Assembly (NCBI RefSeq): GCF_013328815.1
Contig: NZ_JABUHN010000010.1
Location: 62,001 to 126,000, forward strand
DNA from: Tabrizicola fusiformis
GTDB lineage: Bacteria; Pseudomonadota; Alphaproteobacteria; Rhodobacterales; Rhodobacteraceae
DNA: 64,000 nucleotides
Reading direction: 5' to 3'
Shown here: piece by piece, positions 60,629-64,000 of the stretch
Layout of the letters: the number at the start of each line of letters is the position of its first letter
Numbering within the stretch: position 1 is the stretch's first letter
Notes under the pieces: model-generated
Databases searched by the model: none
What the model was told of the DNA's origin: nothing
The model's input: only the letters and a program-made list of their open reading frames with translations
Translations under genes and position numbers: made by a program

Positions 60629-61492
60629 ATGGCGAAACTGGCGTTTCTGGGCCTTGGGGTGATGGGCTTTCCGATGGCGGGGCATCTGGCGGCCAAGGGC
60701 CATCAGGTGACGGTCTGGAACCGCAGCCCGGCCAAGGCCGAAACCTGGGTTGCCCGCCATGGCGGCGCCCGCGCCCTGACGGCGCGCGAGGCGGCGGCGG
60801 GCGCCGATTTCGTGATGGCCTGCGTCGGCAATGACGATGACCTGCGGCAGGTCTGCCTTGGCGCTGATGGCGCCTTTGCCGGCATGGCGCCCGGCGCGGT
60901 TCTGGTCGATCACACCACGGTTTCGGCGCAGGTCACCCGCGAACTGGCGGCGGTGGCGGCCGAACGCGGCATCGGTTTCGTCGATGCGCCGGTTTCCGGC
61001 GGTCAGGCGGGGGCGGAAAATGGCGTGCTGTCGATCATGTGCGGCGGCACCGAAGCCGATTATGCCGCGGCCGAACCGGTGATGGCCGCCTATGCCCGCA
61101 TTTGCCGCCGTCTTGGCGGCAGCGGCGCCGGGCAATTGGCCAAGATGATGAACCAGATCTGCATCGCGGGCCTGATGCAGGGCCTGTCCGAGGCGCTGGC
61201 CTTTGGCCAGAAGGCCGGGCTGGACGGGGCGGCGGTGGTCGAGGTGATCGCGCAGGGTGCTGCCGGAAGCTGGCAGATGGTCAACCGCCATAAGACCATG
61301 CTGGAAGGCAAGTTCGACTACGGCTTTGCCGTGGACTGGATGCGCAAGGATCTGAAGATCTGTCTGGAAACCGCCGATCAGATCGGCGCGGCCCTGCCGG
61401 TGACGGCGCTGATCGACCAGTTCTACAAGGATGTGCAGCAAATGGGCGGCGGGCGGAACGACACCTCCAGCCTGATCCGCCGGTTGGGCTGA
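60629..61492 (+). CDS. 3-hydroxyisobutyrate/tartronate-semialdehyde dehydrogenase family protein
   Basis: A 287-residue NAD(P)-dependent beta-hydroxyacid dehydrogenase. The Rossmann signature is AFLGLGVMGFPMAGHLA, the substrate-binding DAPVSGGQAGAE is typical and the catalytic lysine is in GQLAKMMNQ. It reduces a small semialdehyde; the exact substrate is open. The start after AGGGGA was chosen rather than an upstream in-frame codon. It is divergent from the acylase gene. Confidence 0.88.
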   Translation: MAKLAFLGLGVMGFPMAGHLAAKGHQVTVWNRSPAKAETWVARHGGARALTAREAAAGADFVMACVGNDDDLRQVCLGADGAFAGMAPGAVLVDHTTVSAQVTRELAAVAAERGIGFVDAPVSGGQAGAENGVLSIMCGGTEADYAAAEPVMAAYARICRRLGGSGAGQLAKMMNQICIAGLMQGLSEALAFGQKAGLDGAAVVEVIAQGAAGSWQMVNRHKTMLEGKFDYGFAVDWMRKDLKICLETADQIGAALPVTALIDQFYKDVQQMGGGRNDTSSLIRRLG

Positions 61493-61496
61493 CGGG

Positions 61497-61565
61497 GAGG
61501 ATGGGCAGATTACCCATCCTACGAAGGCCCGAACCGCAGGTAGGATGGGCAATCTGCCCATCCTC
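61497..61565. repeat. paired GTAGGATGGGCA palindromes, locus 2
   Basis: GAGGATGGGCAG...CCCATCCTAC (61497-61522) and GTAGGATGGGCA...CCCATCCTC (61540-61565) are the same units as at locus 1 but arranged with the GTAG ends facing inward. It lies between convergent genes. Confidence 0.8.
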
Positions 61566-61573
61566 ACAAAGGA

Positions 61574-62134
61574 TTACGGAATGATCCGGCTATACTTCAC
61601 GCCCGCCAGCGTCGCCCCCGCGATCAACCCCTGCTGACCGAAGACAAGGCCGATCACCGGGTCCATCTCGGTGGTTTCCTTGCCAAGGCTGGCGCCCTGT
61701 TCCGGCGTGGCATAGCGCACATCGGCGCCCGCCGCCCAGCCATTGGACCGCCGGAAGCCCTGCAACGCGGCATCGGTCATGAAGAACAGCGCATGGGCAT
61801 ATTGCTGTGCCCCGATCTGAAAGCCGATGGTGGCCCGGGCGGCGGAATAATAATCCACCGTCACCCCGTTGATCCGCAAGGCGCCCCGGCCATAGCCGCC
61901 GCCGATGCCGAACCCCGCCTCGGTCACCAGGGGCATATAAAGCACCCCCAGCGCGCGCGAAGCAAGGTCGCGCGTGCCCGGATAGCGGCCAAAGAGATAG
62001 TCGCGCGTCGCATCCACCCGCGCGTCGATCTGCGCCGCACCGCGTGAGCCGATGCCATTGCCCGTCACACAGGCCGACAGCGCCAGCGCGCCGCCCGATG
62101 CCAGAAAGATCCGTCTTGAAACCTTGGTCGCCAT
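61574..62134 (-). CDS. SYLF-domain (YSC84-like) lipoprotein
   Basis: A 186-residue lipid-binding-type protein. The N-terminus SRRIFLASGGALALSAC has a twin-arginine and a lipobox ending in cysteine, so it may be a Tat-exported lipoprotein. The SYLF/YSC84 core is seen in the glycine-rich strand EAGFGIGGGYGRGAL and IGFQIGAQQYAHALFFMTD (short: IGFQIGAQQYA). Function unknown in bacteria. Confidence 0.85.
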   Translation of the reverse strand: MATKVSRRIFLASGGALALSACVTGNGIGSRGAAQIDARVDATRDYLFGRYPGTRDLASRALGVLYMPLVTEAGFGIGGGYGRGALRINGVTVDYYSAARATIGFQIGAQQYAHALFFMTDAALQGFRRSNGWAAGADVRYATPEQGASLGKETTEMDPVIGLVFGQQGLIAGATLAGVKYSRIIP

Positions 62135-62220
62135 ACTGCCGCCTCCTCGCCCGTCAGGGCTTACCCGCCCTTTGTTGACAGAAGGTTATCCGGTCTTTGC
62201 GGCGCTGTCATCTGGTCGCA

Positions 62221-63865
<1,645 letters not shown>

Positions 63866-64000
63866 ATGGCGGCCGAGCGCATCATCTCGGGCGGCGCGCC
63901 CGAGGGCTTTGACGCCCGGCTGCTGATCCGCGAACTGGGCCGCGGCCAGCCGGTGATCCATGTCGCGCGCGACGACAAGCGGATGGAGGCGATGCGCGCC
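63866..64000 (+). CDS. mfd: transcription-repair coupling factor Mfd (N-terminal fragment)
   Basis: The first 45 codons of a gene cut by the window end. ISGGAPEGFDARLLIRELGR and VIHVARDDKRMEAMR match the start of alphaproteobacterial Mfd, the translocase that removes stalled RNA polymerase and recruits UvrA. The ATG follows the upstream stop directly. Confidence 0.85.
   Translation, partial: MAAERIISGGAPEGFDARLLIRELGRGQPVIHVARDDKRMEAMRA

Overview
The window is a piece of an alphaproteobacterial chromosome, almost certainly from the Rhodobacteraceae (Rhodobacter, Gemmobacter or Tabrizicola-like). The evidence is very high GC, dense gene packing with many 4-base ATGA overlaps, the order dusB(nifR3)-ntrB-ntrC-ntrY-ntrX-trkA-trkH-hfq-hflX, an ispDF fusion, a 77-residue Hfq, a HemB without the zinc cysteines, and GC-rich palindromes ending in GGGATATTT that recur between genes. 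Assignment to the family is inference from gene content. I see no rRNA, tRNA, CRISPR array, prophage, transposase or plasmid gene, and no stretch over about 300 bases without a gene.

Layout. 1-8.9 kb: end of uup, a PLP decarboxylase/TPM protein/small secreted protein operon, mmcQ, divergent soxR and a VOC gene sharing a SoxR box, then cysS-cimA-phytoene-synthase-like. cysS is preceded by a 14-codon cysteine-rich reading frame that looks like an attenuator leader. 9-19 kb: an MFS transporter, DNA glycosylase and carboxylesterase, the Kdo/capsule genes kdsA-kpsE-kpsT, a divergent NhaA, a UDG-like protein, SseB, and rplM-rpsI. 19-30.6 kb: PaiB, a DUF1127 protein divergent from a MocR regulator, a polyamine-type ABC transporter (potB-potC-potA) followed by an ATP-grasp protein, ppk2-tetR, metA, a secreted protein with three identical cysteine modules, and a P-loop ATPase. 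30.6-45.5 kb: two DMT exporters, a FadL-type porin, a nitroreductase, guaA, a non-pyrrolysine MttB, the DUF6477/DUF6456 pair, a GST/dihaem cytochrome pair, hpt-mug, coq10, and cinA-pgpA-ispDF.

45.6-57.5 kb is the regulatory core: dusB, both nitrogen-type two-component systems (NtrBC, NtrYX), potassium uptake (TrkA, TrkH), Hfq and HflX, all on one strand with minimal gaps. Neither NtrC nor NtrX has the GAFTGA loop that contacts sigma-54. 57.5-64 kb: an acetyltransferase/penicillin-acylase operon, a hydroxyacid dehydrogenase, a SYLF lipoprotein, hemB, a membrane protein and the start of mfd.

The least explained items are the cysteine leader upstream of cysS, the CTG-type start of hflX overlapping the hfq stop, the triplicated CX3CX14CX4C protein, an NhaA lacking one of the paired aspartates, and palindromic elements that supply the stop codons of flanking genes.
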